Shown here: in pieces, positions 1 to 9,464 of the stretch
How positions within the stretch are numbered: the first letter of the stretch is position 1
How the letters are laid out: every line of letters starts with the position of its first letter
Source of the DNA: Candidatus Kuenenia hertensis
Lineage (GTDB): Bacteria; Planctomycetota; Brocadiia; Brocadiales; Brocadiaceae
Length of the DNA stretch: 59,861 nucleotides
Assembly (NCBI GenBank): GCA_021646465.1
Contig: SOET01000027.1
Span: forward strand, 1-59,861
Reading direction: 5' to 3'
Position numbers and translations under genes: made by a program
Notes under the pieces: model-generated
What the model was told of the DNA's origin: nothing
Seen by the model: the letters and a program-made list of their open reading frames with translations, nothing else
Databases searched by the model: none

Positions 1-569
1 TACAAAAAAATTTTGTTGATTATTTGCTTCGCAAATACTTAACCGGACAACGCTGCAAACAATAGAGATATTATTATAAAGTGAAATGTACATATTCAGA
101 TAATAAACAACTTTCGCAAAACTTCAAATAATACTTTTCAAGTACGGTGGTTGATTAAGAGTTGTTTTCGGCAGATATTGCACAAAGCATAAAAAGAATA
201 CCATAACCGTTAAATTAAAACCTCCCCCTCTTTCCCCTCCTTTGCGAGGCAATGTTATTGAATCAAGCAAGTGATCTCTTCTTGGGGCTGAATTTGGGCA
301 ACTTATATCGTGTAAACCTTCTTTCGTAATGCCTTCCTGGTCTGATAGGCAAAATGTTTATATAATTAACATCAATAAAACATGACTTCCCACATATAAT
401 AAGAAATTGACTTTTATTGTCAAAATGCATATAAATAACCCTAAATTTTAGACAGTTATGTGAAGGAACACATTATGTCTTAACGAAAAACTAATGTATC
501 ACTTTACTGTCATCACAAAAAAGAAATTTAGATGCATACAGATATGAAACATATTAGGAGACATTTAAT
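1..569. other. Gene-free stretch with a dispersed repeat fragment
   Basis: I see no convincing coding region on either strand. Positions 31-55 (starting GCAAATACTTAACCGGACAA) match 47568-47592 at 22 of 25 bases, so a short dispersed repeat or the end of a degraded mobile element lies here. The rest is AT-rich and unremarkable. A ribosome binding site at 555-559 (AGGAG) belongs to the DUF433 gene that follows. Confidence 0.5.
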
Positions 570-803
570 ATGGAAGAAAAATTATTAAACAGGATAGAAA
601 CAAATCCAAAAATAATGTTTGGTAAACCCGTGATAAAAGGAACCAGGTTAACGGTAGAAATAATTTTGAAAAAAAAACTTGCTTATGGAGAATCAGAGGA
701 AACAATATTAAAAGAATAACCTTTTTTAAAGAAGGAGGATATAAGAGCCGCGCTTCTTTATGCCGCCAAAATATTGTCGCTGGAAGAAATATTTCAAACG
801 TAA
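570..803 (+). pseudogene. DUF433 family antitoxin gene with an in-frame stop
   Basis: The ATG at 570 follows an AGGAG site. The first 49 codons encode the usual DUF433 start: RIETNPKIMFGKPVIKGTRL, then VEIIL. Codon 50 (717-719) is TAA, and the same frame continues with the family's C-terminal part (PFLKKEDIRAALLYAAKILS) to the TAA at 801-803. A normal DUF433 protein is about 75-80 residues, which is exactly the read-through length, and the family usually has Tyr or Asp-Tyr at the stop position (LKEYPFL). I therefore see one substitution in an otherwise intact gene. DUF433 proteins usually act as antitoxins for PIN-like DUF5615 toxins. Here only an 18-codon ORF (803-859, overlapping the stop as TAATG) follows, which may be the stub of a lost toxin. 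Confidence 0.75.
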
Positions 804-1033
804 TGGTTTGGCTGAGTAAAAAGCGATACCCAACCTTACAACTGCCTCAGGAGATTTGAACTGAAAAAGAAGGTACGGCTCATAGGAGGGTGCGAAAAAT
901 GGTTCCTGTTTTCCCCCTCATTTTTACTTCTTCTTCTTTATATCCGAATTCATCACATACAGACTGAATAATTATTTTTAGAATGGAATAAAATAATTTA
1001 GAAATGGGAATATTTCATTGTTTTGAGTAAAAA

Positions 1034-3772
1034 ATGTCTTGTATGCAAACAATAAGAAAGATTTGGGAATACATTGTAAGAAATTGGCGTTGGTTTTGGT
1101 GGCATTGGGGGATTCAAATCTTGTTTGTTTTACTGCCTACATTATTTGCAACAAATGCAATCATTCCATGCCTTGATAAACCATTTCGAACTATTGTGTT
1201 TTCTTTTTTTTGCTTAGAAGAAAAAGCTTGCGATCACCTTAATCAATTACCATCAAAACTAGCATTATTTTTGGGCAACGACAAAAAGATATCGTATAAC
1301 ACTAACAAAGAAGATTACTTAAATTTTAAAGGAGACATGCCTGAAGATTAAAGAGACTTTTTGCTTACGATGTCTAAAGATAAAAATTACCAAAATGCAA
1401 TAAAAGAACTTTATTCAAATCAAAAAGCGTATATCCAAGAATTACCAAAAGAGATAGCATTTCTTCTTGGAGATAGCAGGAAAATAGATTACAAGAATGA
1501 AAGATTGATTTTCAATGGTATTATGACGGAAAATGAAAAAAATATTTTGCTTAAATTTACTTCTCCAGAATATTGCGAAGATTCGTCAAAATATGAAGGA
1601 GCAGTAAACAATCTTTTTGAAATGTCACAGCATCATGTTATAAATAATCTAAGATATTTTTTTAATACTTTTCTTAACAATATTAAAAGCTCACCCTTTG
1701 ATACCCTTACTTTAGTTAACGGTTTTATTGCTCTAAATGAAGCTTGTGCTATCCTTCCGTTATTGCTTTTTTTAAGTGTTATTTTTACATTTTTATTGAA
1801 TTTGCTATTAAAATTAGGAACAAGCGATAACTACCTTATTTTCCGTCCAACAGTAATTATAATTTATCTTGTTATTATTTTTATTTTATATCATCTAATC
1901 AATCATTCGCTTTTCATTATCTCTTTTTTATGCTTTGTTACTATAATACTTTTTCTACTTCCATGTTTATATCGTTACATGAATTTCAGATATTGGTTTA
2001 GTATTTTATCTATTTTTTTTGTAATTCTTAGCATTATTATAATTTTATGCACGAATAAAAATTCGGTATTTTGTATCTCTGAAACAATTGGAGAATGGAT
2101 TAAAAATCATGCTGTTTTTCTTGTTTGTTGTTTAATGCTGGTTCTAATAATTGGAATTAAAAGCTATCGTGAAAAAGTTTACATTTCCAATAAATACTTA
2201 ACAAAATATATCTTGCTTCATTATCCTGTAGTCTTTTTTGCAGGGGTAATTTACAACATAATTATTTATGTGTATCTTTGTATTATTGTTTCAAATGATG
2301 ACATGAAACAAGTTTCAACATTACCATTACTTACTATATGGTCAGCCTCATTAGCAATGTGGATGGGGCCTTTTATATGGGCCTGGATTCAAACTTTCAG
2401 TAAGGATTTTATTGATGAATATTATCGGAAAACTACATTTCAAATTATTGCAAATTTAAATAACCATCAAGTAATGCTTGGTTATGGTGAACTTGGCAAG
2501 GGAATACAGACTGAACTTTTAGAAAGAATGAAAAAAAATAAGATACAGAAAGAACCGATTTTAGATCCTTCAGATGGTTCTACCATAAGATATTTAGCCA
2601 AAGATATGGTGGTAGTTGACAGGGATGATAAGATTTTTGATCATGTTTATTGCGATCCGTCTTTTGAAAAGATTGGTATAGCAAAAGCTAAATATAGGTA
2701 TATTAAATCACTGCCTCAAACTAGGCTTGAAATAAAGAAAGAAGAATTATGGATTCCAGCCGTTATCGGTAATTTCATAAACGAGAGTATAATTGATTAC
2801 TGCGCTTTAGGGAAATGCAAATTCTTTATTGATACCATAGAGGGTTATGAGGAATCTATCAGGATATCAAAGTTTGCACACGATCAACAAAGAACGAGAG
2901 GCATTATAACCGTTAGTGACAGCGCACAGAAGAAGTTCCTGTTTCCGAGACATTCCGGGCATGGGATATTCCTTGCATATCCTACAAGGCAGCGGGGCAT
3001 ATCGTTGGCAGAGGTTATTTATCCTGCCATGTCCAGGTGGCTTAATGAGCGTAATGTTCCTAATGTGCTGATCTTTACAGATAATCTTCGACAGATTCAT
3101 TACATAATAGAGACCATACTGCAGGAACTTAAGCTGAGCAACTATCTCGATCAATATTTGGGTGGACCTTGGAGAACATTACCATACCAAAACGAACATG
3201 TCGACTTAAGGATAACCCTCTGTAGTGAAGCGGAAGAGGTAATAAGGGTATGTTGCACTAATATGAAAGAAGACATATTGCACAGTCTGGATGTAAGAGA
3301 ATGGGTAGAGATAATTGAGCGGTGCGCAAGTCCTGAATGTGCATGGCCAAGCGTGAAGTACTACATAAAGAGCAGAGTGATTGTGGAAAAACCCCACCTC
3401 ATGACCATGGAAAATATGATAAAATGGTTAAAACCTAAGGTGGTTGTTATTAATTATAAAAAAACAGCTGATATCCTGAAAGTACTTCATGACTGGATTA
3501 TTGCTGTGGAGAGGCATAATTCATTAAAAGAATATTACCGGCCATGGATATGGATGCCAAAGATTATCGTGGGGTATCAGGGAGAGGAAGAACGAGATGT
3601 AAGGGATTGGCTTACATATTATGATACCCTTTGTAGTATAAAATGCAGTGGTGGAGATAGTTACAATTGGCAACGATATCCTGTTCAGTCAATAGATTGT
3701 ATGGTGGATTTAAACAAAGACTCACGGGAACAGATAGCCGCAATAGCAGAGGCAATGCAAAATAAGAGGTAA
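1034..3772 (+). pseudogene. Membrane protein with RCK/TrkA-N-like domain, split by an in-frame TAA
   Basis: Two open stretches, 1034-1351 and 1361 (TTG; ATG at 1370)-3772, lie in the same frame and are separated only by TAA at 1349-1351. The protein homology runs across the stop. A roughly 60-residue module (LPSKLALFLGNDKKI then LNFKGDMPED) starts before the stop and finishes after it. A second copy (LPKEIAFLLGDSRKI, LIFNGIMTENEK) follows at once in the downstream part. The first part carries one membrane segment. The downstream part has about seven hydrophobic segments between its residues 125 and 350, then a soluble half with a Rossmann-like NNHQVMLGYGELGKGIQTEL at about residue 370. That resembles the RCK/TrkA-N domain of K+ channels and transporters. 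Intact, the product would be about 912 residues. The gene ends 6 bases before its partner. The function is inferred and the exact family is unknown to me. The stop may be a real mutation or a sequencing error. Confidence 0.6.
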
Positions 3773-3778
3773 AAACAT

Positions 3779-5017
3779 ATGCCAATAGATGAACATGCCA
3801 TAGGTATACACATTATATTGAGAAACAAGGCTGGTACCTTTCCCAAAATCCTTGAAAATCTTTCAGGACTTATATTTGAAGAAGATACTGAGTTTAAACA
3901 AAAAAACAACAATCTTTTTTATCCATCATTTCATTACAGCCGTTACCAGAATTGTTCTTATGGAAAGAAACAGAGAGAGCAATACTTTTATTTCACTGCC
4001 GATATTACATTAGAAAATTCTGTAGCTAATAACGCAGAAAAAGGTGCGGTAATTCTTTCCTTACCAACCCCAGATGAATCTTTAGTTGAAAGAAATAGCA
4101 TAATAGATAGAATTAATAGCCTCCTTTTTTCTTCTCAAAATAATGGGTGGTTAGGTCATATAAAAAAATCAGATGGAAAAATTGTAATGATAAACATAGA
4201 TGATAATTTAGAACAGCATATTCGGGTTGCGCATGAATTACTTGAAAAAAATTGCCTTTTTCAAGTAACAGTTTCCCCTGAAACTTATAGGGCAAAAATC
4301 TTTAATATCTTACAAAATTCAGAGTTTTATAGACATTTCATACCAGAAGAATTATTAAATGCAGAATTTAATCGTTCATATGTTAATACCCAATTTTCAT
4401 ACAATGAAAACATTCATATTGAAAGAATACCATTGGCAAAGTTGCACATCTGTTGTCGTCACGGCGATAAATCCGGAGCCCTTGCCGCAGCAATAAATAC
4501 GCTACTTTTTAGAAAATTTAATGGTTACAGAAATGATGGCCTGCAATATGTATTTAATATAATGTTTCTCATAGATTATTTCTCCTTCTCACCAAGTGTG
4601 GCATATGACGCCATTTATGGACGCTTGACAGATTTTAAAAAAGATAGAATTAAAATTGCTCAAAAGGACGACGACAATAATAACCATACGGATATTAGCA
4701 AACCTCCTGATGTAACGAGGGCAAGGGAAGTGATAGAAAGAATACTTATATGTCCTATTAGTGACAATAATTCTTGTAATAACTCTTGGGTCGAGTATGC
4801 TAATAAATTACACGAATATCTTAAAGAAAATGGAGAAATTAGTTACAAAGAACCGATAAAAGATCAATATAATAATAACATCTTGATTTATCGAAATGAG
4901 CATCAACCATGTTGGATACAGGACGAAGATCATAATAAAAGGAATGCGCCAAACACAGGATGTGATATATGCAGGAAGTGTTGGAGAATTGATGAATTAA
5001 GAAAAGTATATCATTAA
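3779..5017 (+). CDS. Unknown 412-residue protein with two ACT-like segments and a Cys cluster
   Basis: I do not recognise the family. It starts 6 bases after the membrane/RCK gene and is surely in the same transcript. The N-terminus (residues 7-30, AIGIHIILRNKAGTFPKILE) and a middle segment (LHICCRHGDKSGALAAAINT, about residues 222-241) both have the beta-strand, D/K-x-G and helix pattern of ACT-type ligand-binding domains. The C-terminus holds a CxxCxxC-like cluster (GCDICRKCWRI) that could bind a metal. There is no signal peptide or membrane segment, so it is probably cytosolic. I infer a regulatory partner for the adjacent RCK-like membrane protein. The base composition is AT-rich, like that gene. 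Confidence 0.5.
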   Translation: MPIDEHAIGIHIILRNKAGTFPKILENLSGLIFEEDTEFKQKNNNLFYPSFHYSRYQNCSYGKKQREQYFYFTADITLENSVANNAEKGAVILSLPTPDESLVERNSIIDRINSLLFSSQNNGWLGHIKKSDGKIVMINIDDNLEQHIRVAHELLEKNCLFQVTVSPETYRAKIFNILQNSEFYRHFIPEELLNAEFNRSYVNTQFSYNENIHIERIPLAKLHICCRHGDKSGALAAAINTLLFRKFNGYRNDGLQYVFNIMFLIDYFSFSPSVAYDAIYGRLTDFKKDRIKIAQKDDDNNNHTDISKPPDVTRAREVIERILICPISDNNSCNNSWVEYANKLHEYLKENGEISYKEPIKDQYNNNILIYRNEHQPCWIQDEDHNKRNAPNTGCDICRKCWRIDELRKVYH

Positions 5018-5092
5018 AACTAACGGCAATTTATGAAATTAGCGTTAGTTGTGTAATAAAAATTAATCTGTACTTATAAAATATAGATTAAA

Positions 5093-5308
5093 ATGTTAAT
5101 AAATTACTTCCCTCTGGAGTTCGAATTTGATGAATATGAAATAAACGCAGTTGAAAATTCACAAGAATATTTCAAAGAGCTTCGTGATAAATACAATTCA
5201 ACACATTCATTCTTTAATATTGGGTCAAAAATATATATATCCAATAAAGATGGTGAGGAATTAAATATTGGTAAATCACATAGTCGGTTTTGGTGTCGGT
5301 TCTGTTAG
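5093..5308 (+). CDS. Short orphan ORF, probably a truncated gene
   Basis: This encodes a 71-residue acidic protein (MLINYFPLEFEFDEYEINAV) with no recognisable domain. The first 62 residues read like a normal soluble protein. The last few (SRFWCRFC) change character where the DNA becomes a G/T-rich GGTTTTGGTGTCGGTTCTGT stretch, which suggests that the original 3' end was replaced. There is no strong ribosome binding site before the ATG. It may be a gene fragment left in this decaying accessory zone. Confidence 0.3.
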   Translation: MLINYFPLEFEFDEYEINAVENSQEYFKELRDKYNSTHSFFNIGSKIYISNKDGEELNIGKSHSRFWCRFC

Positions 5309-5743
5309 TTCTGGTGTCGCGTCTTGAATCGTTGTAAATGAGTCAGTGCCTTGCGAATATAACAATTCGCTGCCGTGTTGGGCCAGGCTAAGTTATCGAT
5401 GGTATAAGGTGTAGCTTTTCCACCCGCTTATTTGTAAACCTCTCAAGCCCCCTTTCTTTTTTATCATATGTGGCCAAATGGTGCCTTGCATGTAACATTG
5501 GTACTGCGTCATCAGACTCTCAGGACAGTGATGGACATAGCGTTGTCATTTCTTGCCTTTTTCCATTAGAATATTACATATTGCATGTGGCTTTATGTTT
5601 TTCTTCCCGATAATTTTATTGTCAAACAACGTTAAAATGTTCATAATACTGCTCCTTGCGACTATTTTAGAATATCATTTAATCAATTTTATTCTTGATC
5701 TTGTAAATTTTTATTTAGACATAAAATCATAAAGGAACAACCT
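5309..5743. other. 435-base region without a clear gene
   Basis: I see no conserved gene. On the minus strand a 32-codon ORF (5644 down to 5546, starting MNILTLFDNKIIGKKN) is preceded by AAGGAG at good spacing. It could be a tiny gene or the head of a truncated one, but its product is not recognisable. The remainder looks like non-coding debris between broken genes. Confidence 0.3.
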
Positions 5744-6129
5744 GTGGCAAGAAATCCTGAAGAATGGTTTAATCAAGCTAATTATGGTATAAAAACAGCC
5801 GAAATTATGTTTAACAACAAAAGAAATATTTATACGGTATTTATGTGCCATTTAGCTATAGAAAAAGCTCTTAAGGGATTGTATGCAAAAGAACTTAACA
5901 AGTTGCCGCCGAAAACACACAACCTCATTTATCTCGTTGAAGAAATCCATCTTGATCTTTAGAAGATCAATACGACTTTATTTTTACTCTTAACAGGGTT
6001 AGTGTTCCAATTCGTTATCCAGAGGAGTTACAGAAATTAAAAAAAGATTACAATAAAACGAAAACTAACGTTTTACTTGAAAAAAGCAAGGGAGTATTAA
6101 AATGGCTAAAAACAAGGTTAAGGAAGTGA
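5744..6129 (+). pseudogene. HEPN-domain toxin gene, frameshifted
   Basis: The gene starts with GTG at 5744. The first 72 codons give a HEPN-domain N-terminus (RNPEEWFNQANYGIKTAEIM, then CHLAIEKALKGLYAKE and KTHNLIYLVEEI). After codon 72 the frame closes at TAG (5960-5962), but the +1-shifted frame continues the family: EDQYDFIFTLNRVSVPIRYP, then EELQKLKKDYNKTK, ending at TGA 6127-6129. One base was lost near 5955-5962. HEPN proteins of this kind are the RNase/toxin half of HEPN-MNT modules. The shifted reading frame overlaps the start of the MNT gene by 28 bases, the usual layout of such pairs. As it stands, the toxin is truncated and probably inactive. Confidence 0.75.
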
Positions 6130-6431
6130 TTAAATTCTTAGAAAAGAGTTTAGAAGAAAGCGGTTTGGAAGTAATGAAGATTGTCCTTTTCGGGTCTTAT
6201 GCCAGAAAGGAATCAACCGGTGAAAGCGATATAGATATTGTGATTGTATCAAAAGATTTTCGTAAAAATGATATTTTTAAAAGAGTAGAATTAATCAAAG
6301 AAGCCGAGATAAAGACCATTAAAAAATTTATGATACCTCTCGATATTATTATGATGACGCCAGAAGAATTTGAAAGTAAAACGTCCATCATCAGTGATTA
6401 TGCCAGAAATGGCGAAGTAGTTTATGGATAG
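6102..6431 (+). CDS. MNT-type nucleotidyltransferase antitoxin
   Basis: This is a 109-residue minimal nucleotidyltransferase. It shows the nucleotide-binding GS at residues 31-32 (LFGSYARKESTGESDIDIVI), the metal-binding D43 and D45, and a third acidic residue D81 (PLDIIMM). MNT proteins neutralise their HEPN partner, in known pairs by adding AMP to the toxin. The gene overlaps the frameshifted HEPN gene, so the antitoxin is intact beside a broken toxin. A GC-rich inverted repeat 50 bases downstream (6481-6517) may end transcription. Confidence 0.8.
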   Translation: MAKNKVKEVIKFLEKSLEESGLEVMKIVLFGSYARKESTGESDIDIVIVSKDFRKNDIFKRVELIKEAEIKTIKKFMIPLDIIMMTPEEFESKTSIISDYARNGEVVYG

Positions 6432-6480
6432 CAATAGATGATAAAATAATTCTAAATCTTTTGGATGGCTGAGGAAAACA

Positions 6481-6517
6481 GGGGCAACGACCGTTTTGAT
6501 TAAACGGTCGTTACCCC
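6481..6517. terminator. Stem-loop between convergent genes
   Basis: The arms 6481-6496 (GGGGCAACGACCGTTT) and 6502-6517 (AAACGGTCGTTACCCC) pair over 16 positions with one mismatch around a 5-base loop. The structure lies between the plus-strand MNT gene and the 3' end of the minus-strand S74 gene, so it can serve as a two-way terminator, although no long T-run follows. A degraded copy lies near 7668-7705 as part of a local duplication. Confidence 0.5.
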
Positions 6518-6592
6518 TTTCCCCGTGCCGTGCGGGTCCAACCCCTTATGTTTTCATGGAGGTATTTACCGGTTTTATTTACCTCATATTAT

Positions 6593-7444
6593 TTAAATCT
6601 TATTCTGAATTTCCCTCATTTCCTGCAACAATTCCGATATGATTTTCTGCTGCTCATGGAGCATTTTCTTTTGTTCCTGAATCTCACGTTGCTGCTCTTG
6701 CATTACCTTTGTCATAACAGCGGTAATGTCCATGGGGCGCAATCGTTTGCGATCCTGGTAAGCTACAAGAGACGGAACATCTTCGGCAATAAACCCAAGG
6801 TGTTCTTCCTCTGAACTGTCCACTTTATATTTGAATTTAACGGGGTTAAGAGCTTGCAACGTTTCCGTGGCCTCAGCAAGAGAAATACCGGTAATATCTT
6901 TTTTCAAATCTCGTGATGAACCTTCGGTAACAGAACCGGATGCGTTTATGTTGCCTACGACTTCAAGCGACTCTGTTGGGTTTGTAGTGCCTATGCCAAC
7001 ATTGCCGGTTGAGTTAATAAATAATGTTCCCGTTGGCGCTTTCTGTTCAATTATGAAAGGGTTTGACCATACCTCTCCATCAAGCAGCCCGACAGTATAC
7101 GCGCTCGCAGGGATTTCATCAAATCCGTCTTTCGGCGCTATTCCGATGCTGGCCTTTGTTTCGCCCTGTCGACTGAAATGTATTACAACAAACCCAGTTT
7201 CGCCGCTGGCATCCGTTTCGCCACTTACAAGAATTTGCGGATTAATATCAGACTCAACTTCCAACCTGTTTGAAGGAGTTGACGTTCCAACACCAACATT
7301 CCCTTTTATGTAATAAATATCAGAGCCCGATTTTTTCCACTGTGCAGCGCCCTTTTTTGCCAGAGCGATACTATCGAATGTAAGAAAACAAGAAGTAATA
7401 ATTGTTATTGATAATGTAATAATCGCAAAAAACCTTTTTCTCAT
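6593..7444 (-). CDS. Exported protein with S74 endosialidase-chaperone domain
   Basis: This is a 283-residue protein with an N-terminal signal peptide (residues 1-29, ending SIALA). Tail-fibre-like beta modules follow (GNVGVGTSTPSNRLEV and GNVGIGTTNPTESLEV, two copies of the same turn). A peptidase S74 intramolecular chaperone domain begins at SSRDLKKDITGIS, with LNPVKFKYKV and LGFIAEDVP downstream, and the protein ends in a Gln/Glu-rich trimeric coiled coil. S74 domains assist trimer folding and then cut themselves off at a conserved Ser, with Lys as partner; both are present in the SSRDLKK motif. The likely product is a secreted or surface trimeric fibre. The ribosome binding site GAGGAGG lies before the ATG. 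A partial copy of its 3' end lies just upstream at 7758-7863. Confidence 0.75.
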   Translation of the reverse strand: MRKRFFAIITLSITIITSCFLTFDSIALAKKGAAQWKKSGSDIYYIKGNVGVGTSTPSNRLEVESDINPQILVSGETDASGETGFVVIHFSRQGETKASIGIAPKDGFDEIPASAYTVGLLDGEVWSNPFIIEQKAPTGTLFINSTGNVGIGTTNPTESLEVVGNINASGSVTEGSSRDLKKDITGISLAEATETLQALNPVKFKYKVDSSEEEHLGFIAEDVPSLVAYQDRKRLRPMDITAVMTKVMQEQQREIQEQKKMLHEQQKIISELLQEMREIQNKI

Positions 7445-7509
7445 AAATAGAACCTCCTCATATTAAATTAAAGTATTCATATCATATTTGTATCAGTCTG
7501 CAATGGCCG

Positions 7510-7544
7510 GGATAGCTAATGCCTCTGAAAAACATTAGCTATCC
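7510..7544. repeat. 12-bp hairpin upstream of the S74 gene
   Basis: GGATAGCTAATG (7510-7521) pairs exactly with CATTAGCTATCC (7533-7544) around an 11-base loop. It lies about 65 bases before the S74 start codon, so it is either part of its leader or a terminator for upstream minus-strand transcription. There is no T-run. Confidence 0.4.
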
Positions 7545-7667
7545 GGTAGATTAATCAAAAATCAAAAAAAATACCATTACTATTTTACCTACAGTCAAAC
7601 TAATCCGGGGGAATCTTAACGGGAAACCCTTAGCTTATTAACAAACACCCTGCGAAGTATAAAATAG

Positions 7668-7863
7668 GGTCAGCGACTGTTTTGATTAAACGGTCCCTTT
7701 TCCCGCCCTTTTATGCTTTTACGGAGGTATTGACCGGTTTTATCTATCTCATTTTATTTAAATCTTATTCTTAATTTCCCTCATTTCTTGCTGCAATTCC
7801 TATATGATTTTTTGCTGCTCCCGGAGCATTTTCTTTTGTTCCCGAATCTCCCGTTGCCGAATT
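7668..7863 (-). pseudogene. Duplicated, truncated 3' end of the S74 gene
   Basis: This stretch repeats 6480-6695 at roughly 80-85 percent identity by eye, including the stem-loop downstream of the S74 gene and its last ~35 codons. The coding part (7863 down to 7758) reads as the same coiled coil (QREIREQKKMLREQQKII, EMREIKNKI) but has an internal TAG and no 5' part. It is the remnant of a second S74 paralogue or of a partial tandem duplication. The segment 7864-8020 shows no gene. Confidence 0.7.
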
Positions 7864-8024
7864 CCAAAGGCATTATATTTAATTATTTCCCTTCATCGCC
7901 AGAATTATCTGAAATTAAGTATGGTGTTCCCATATTGTCACAATTCAGGAAATGTAGTACGACTCGCAATCAGCCAGTTCTTTTTATCCAACGGTAGTAT
8001 TCTTGAGATAATGTAGTTAGTATT

Positions 8025-9464
8025 TCACATAATTGACTTCCATCCACCACCCAACGCCTGGTAAATATTAACCATTGCGTACATTTGTTGTGCTTTCGTT
8101 TCAATCAATTCCATTTTCGCTTCCAACGCATCACGTTGGGTCATTAACACTTCCAGATAATCGGCCCTGGCTGATTTGAACAGGTTATCTGCAATAGTAA
8201 TCGACCGGGTAAGCGCCTCCACCTGCTTTTCCTTCAGGTCATAGTTTTTTCCCAGGTTACTGATCTTTGACAGTTTATTGACAACCTCTGTGTAAGCGTT
8301 CAAAACGGTACGTTCATAATTGTAAACAGCTTGTATCTGCTTTGCGTTTGCATTGTAGTAGGCTGCCTTTATTGCGTTTCTGTTGATCAGGGGTACCGTC
8401 AATTCTCCGGCCAGGTTATACAGCATGGATTCTGGTGTTCTTATTAAATACTTCGGATCAAATGCCTGATAACCTACACCGGCAGTAATGTCTAAAGCAG
8501 GGTAAAACCTGGCTCTCGCCACCATCACATCCAGCTTTGCTGCTGCCAGCTCCAGTTCTGCTTGTTTAATGTCAGGACGGTTGGTCAATAATTGTGATGG
8601 GAGACCGGCATGGATCGTGTCTGGCACCAAATCATTATATCCCTGAGAGTTTCGCTGAACAGGCTGAGGGAATCTACCCACCAGGAAATTGATCCTGTTC
8701 TCCGTTTCCGTGATCTTTTGTTCAATATTGTACTGATAACTTTGGTTTTTGAGCACCTCTGCTTCAAACTTACGCACTGCCAGTTCGGTGGCTTTAGCTG
8801 CTTGTTTCTGTAACTTTACAATTTTTAGGGCATTTTTTTGGATTTCAATGTACTTTTTTATTGCGTCCAGCATGTTATCGAGCGCCATCAGTTCGTAATA
8901 AGAACTGGATATTTCGGCAATCAGCTTAGTTACCATGAAATTTTTTCCTTCAATTGTGGACAGATACTTCAACGCTGCTGCTTTTTTGGCATTCCGCAGC
9001 TTTTTCCATATATCCACTTCCCATGAAACATTGGCAGATATCAGATAATCCGGCAGTGGTTCAGGGAATTCCTTACCGGATTTAATGTCAAGGTTTTCTT
9101 CAACAGCCCCATTTCTGGTAAACTCGCCCACCTTTTCAGCCCCGGCTCCCGCCTTAAGATTTACAAAAGGCAGATACTCCCCTTTTCTGGCTTGTACTTC
9201 ATTTTCGGCAATGATAATTTCCTGCAAAGTGATATTCAGTTCCTGGTTGTTTTGCAGTGCGGTATCAATCAGGGATATAAGCTCGGTATCGGTGAAAAAT
9301 TTCATCCAACTAACCTCTGCCGTATTGGTTGTATCCTGTGCATTATTATAACTTTCCGGAACGTTGTTATTTGCTGTTTTCTGTAACAACGCTGGAGCAC
9401 AGCCTTTGAATACCAGCGAAATACAAATTATCCCTATATAGCTCAATATTTTGTTTCTTTTCAT
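8025..9464 (-). CDS. RND efflux outer-membrane channel (NodT/OprM family lipoprotein)
   Basis: This is a 479-residue TolC-like outer-membrane factor. The N-terminus has a lipoprotein signal with a lipobox cysteine (LVFKGC). The body carries the paired coiled-coil and beta-strand repeat of the NodT/OprM family, with typical segments ISANVSWEVDIWKKLRNAKK, LPSQLLTNRPDIKQAE and ARFYPALDITAGVGYQ. It forms the trimeric exit duct of a tripartite pump. It is the last gene of a minus-strand operon, after the adaptor (12828-13913) and the inner-membrane pump (9556-12792), 91 bases behind the pump. The protein style resembles Bacteroidota homologues, which hints at past transfer. The substrate cannot be read from the sequence. 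Confidence 0.93.
   Translation of the reverse strand: MKRNKILSYIGIICISLVFKGCAPALLQKTANNNVPESYNNAQDTTNTAEVSWMKFFTDTELISLIDTALQNNQELNITLQEIIIAENEVQARKGEYLPFVNLKAGAGAEKVGEFTRNGAVEENLDIKSGKEFPEPLPDYLISANVSWEVDIWKKLRNAKKAAALKYLSTIEGKNFMVTKLIAEISSSYYELMALDNMLDAIKKYIEIQKNALKIVKLQKQAAKATELAVRKFEAEVLKNQSYQYNIEQKITETENRINFLVGRFPQPVQRNSQGYNDLVPDTIHAGLPSQLLTNRPDIKQAELELAAAKLDVMVARARFYPALDITAGVGYQAFDPKYLIRTPESMLYNLAGELTVPLINRNAIKAAYYNANAKQIQAVYNYERTVLNAYTEVVNKLSKISNLGKNYDLKEKQVEALTRSITIADNLFKSARADYLEVLMTQRDALEAKMELIETKAQQMYAMVNIYQALGGGWKSIM

Noticed and set aside
1-6431. Codon reassignment of TAA to explain the in-frame stops
   Set aside because: Many intact genes in the window end in TAA at the expected length, so TAA is a normal stop here.
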